Source: Planctomycetota bacterium (lineage in GTDB: Bacteria; Planctomycetota; Brocadiia; JAJRTI01). From it: a DNA stretch of 5,174 bases. The DNA is taken from assembly GCA_024278415.1 (NCBI GenBank), contig JAJRTI010000732.1:1-5174 (forward strand), written 5' to 3'. Under the pieces are notes generated by a model, which worked only from the letters and a program-made list of their open reading frames with translations, was not told the origin of the DNA and made no database searches. This document shows positions 4,550-5,174 of the stretch, piece by piece (position 1 is the first letter of the stretch; the number at the start of each line of letters is the position of its first letter). The position numbers and the translations under genes are program-made.

Positions 4550-5174
4550 CTACCGGTAGATGGCAAGCTCCGTGATCTCCGGCACGCCCCACGAGGAGAA
4601 GCCGTTGCGCGTCTTCTTGGGCACGAATTGAAGGAACCGGGCGCTCACCGGCTTCCCCGCCCACGTCAGCTCCGGCAACGACTGATCCCGCCACGTGTGC
4701 ACGATCTGCCACGTCTTGCCATCGAGCGAAGCCTTCAACTCCAGCTCGCGCAGGTTCGGCGAGTACATCCACACGCGTCGAAACGAGACCGGCTTGTCGA
4801 ACGCGAGGGTCAGGGCCTTGCGGCTCCCGTAGACCGGGAACCAGCCGGCCGCGTCGAGCACACCGTCGATGAGGTTCTCGTGGATCTCATCGTCGTTGTC
4901 GAACACCGTCTCGACTCCCTGCGCCACGCGCCACGCGACGCGGACGTCGCTGAGCCAGTCGCCCTTGCGCCGGCCGCGGGCCAACGCGGAAGCGATCTCG
5001 GCTTCAATGCTTTTCAAGCTCTTGAGGCTGGGGAGCCGGTCGTTGGTCGTGTACACGTGTACGCCCAGCGGGCCGAAGCTGTCGGTGAACGTGGAGCCGT
5101 TGACCTTGACCAGCCGGTCCTCGCGCAGCACCACGAGCCGGTCCTTGATGCGCGCTTGGGCTATCGCGGGCACG
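4550..5174 (-). CDS. C-terminal part of a carbohydrate-active protein with F5/8 type C (discoidin)-like domain, 5' end outside window
   Basis: 207 residues are visible and the frame is open to the right edge of the window. The GTG at 5171-5173 is an in-frame valine and probably not the start. Residues about 8-42 (EDRLVKVNGSTFTDSFGPLG then VHVY) look like the closing beta strands of a glycoside hydrolase, where a 'G-x-F-x-D-x-F-x-P-x-x-VHVY' ending is common. A Lys/Leu-rich linker follows (about 47-70). Residues about 75-206 look like a discoidin domain: FDNDDEIHENLIDG (91-104), AGWFPVYG (109-116), the central RRVWMYSPN strand (132-140), SLDGKTWQIVHT (149-160), SARFLQFVPKK (177-187) and the closing PEITELAIY (198-206). 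Such domains bind galactosides and other glycans in carbohydrate-active enzymes, here probably as an appended binding module. The catalytic family lies outside the window, so no product name is given. Its co-orientation with the GH95-like gene 773 bases downstream suggests a shared glycan-use locus, though the repeat-filled gap argues against a simple operon. Confidence 0.75.
   Translation of the reverse strand, partial: VPAIAQARIKDRLVVLREDRLVKVNGSTFTDSFGPLGVHVYTTNDRLPSLKSLKSIEAEIASALARGRRKGDWLSDVRVAWRVAQGVETVFDNDDEIHENLIDGVLDAAGWFPVYGSRKALTLAFDKPVSFRRVWMYSPNLRELELKASLDGKTWQIVHTWRDQSLPELTWAGKPVSARFLQFVPKKTRNGFSSWGVPEITELAIYR

Noticed and set aside
4000..4566. Minus-strand 188-codon open frame across the repeat array
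   Set aside because: Its length comes from the GC-rich repeat. Successive 106-bp copies fall into different frames, so it gives alternating peptide strings (…LTGLLQTR and …PSRAYYKR) rather than one repeated sequence. No family features were seen.
4279..4575. Plus-strand 98-codon open frame from the last repeat copy to the discoidin gene end
   Set aside because: It starts inside the repeat, has no ribosome site and shows no recognisable domain. It crosses the inverted-repeat flank.

Overview
The window is GC-rich bacterial DNA with five protein genes in two blocks, plus an unusually repeat-rich stretch between two carbohydrate-related genes. The sigma factor, its small zinc-finger partner, the GH95-type enzyme and the GC-rich hairpin repeats would fit a Planctomycetota or other PVC-group genome. 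That assignment rests on overall style, not on a marker gene, so it is tentative.

Left block, plus strand. A heptamer microsatellite (CAGTAAG, 5.7 copies) lies at the very edge. An ECF-type sigma factor (171-803) is followed after only 3 bases by an 87-residue ZAS-like zinc-finger protein (807-1070), most simply its anti-sigma factor. Downstream is an inverted pair of REP-like hairpin units (1121-1205). Next comes a small cysteine-rich orphan gene (1295-1552) carrying the motif C-x2-C-x5-C twice.

Right block, minus strand. A GH95-like glycoside hydrolase (1506-3776, 756 aa from the chosen start) runs towards the left block and overlaps the cysteine-rich gene tail to tail by 47 bases. Upstream of it is a 773-base gene-free stretch (3777-4549). 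This holds four near-identical head-to-tail copies of a ~106-bp imperfect palindrome (3920-4334), flanked by a 19-bp near-perfect inverted repeat (3860-3878 and 4402-4420). Beyond it is the 3' part of a second minus-strand gene (4550-5174, cut by the window edge), which ends in a discoidin (F5/8 type C)-like domain after what looks like the last beta strands of a glycoside hydrolase.

How they may work together (inference): the two minus-strand genes look like parts of a glycan-degrading locus, and the sigma/anti-sigma pair is a self-contained regulator next to it. Nothing in the sequence proves that the sigma factor controls the hydrolases. The items most worth following up are the palindromic array with its flanking inverted repeats, the altered catalytic-site residues of the GH95-like enzyme, the permuted REP pair and the duplicated-motif cysteine-rich protein.
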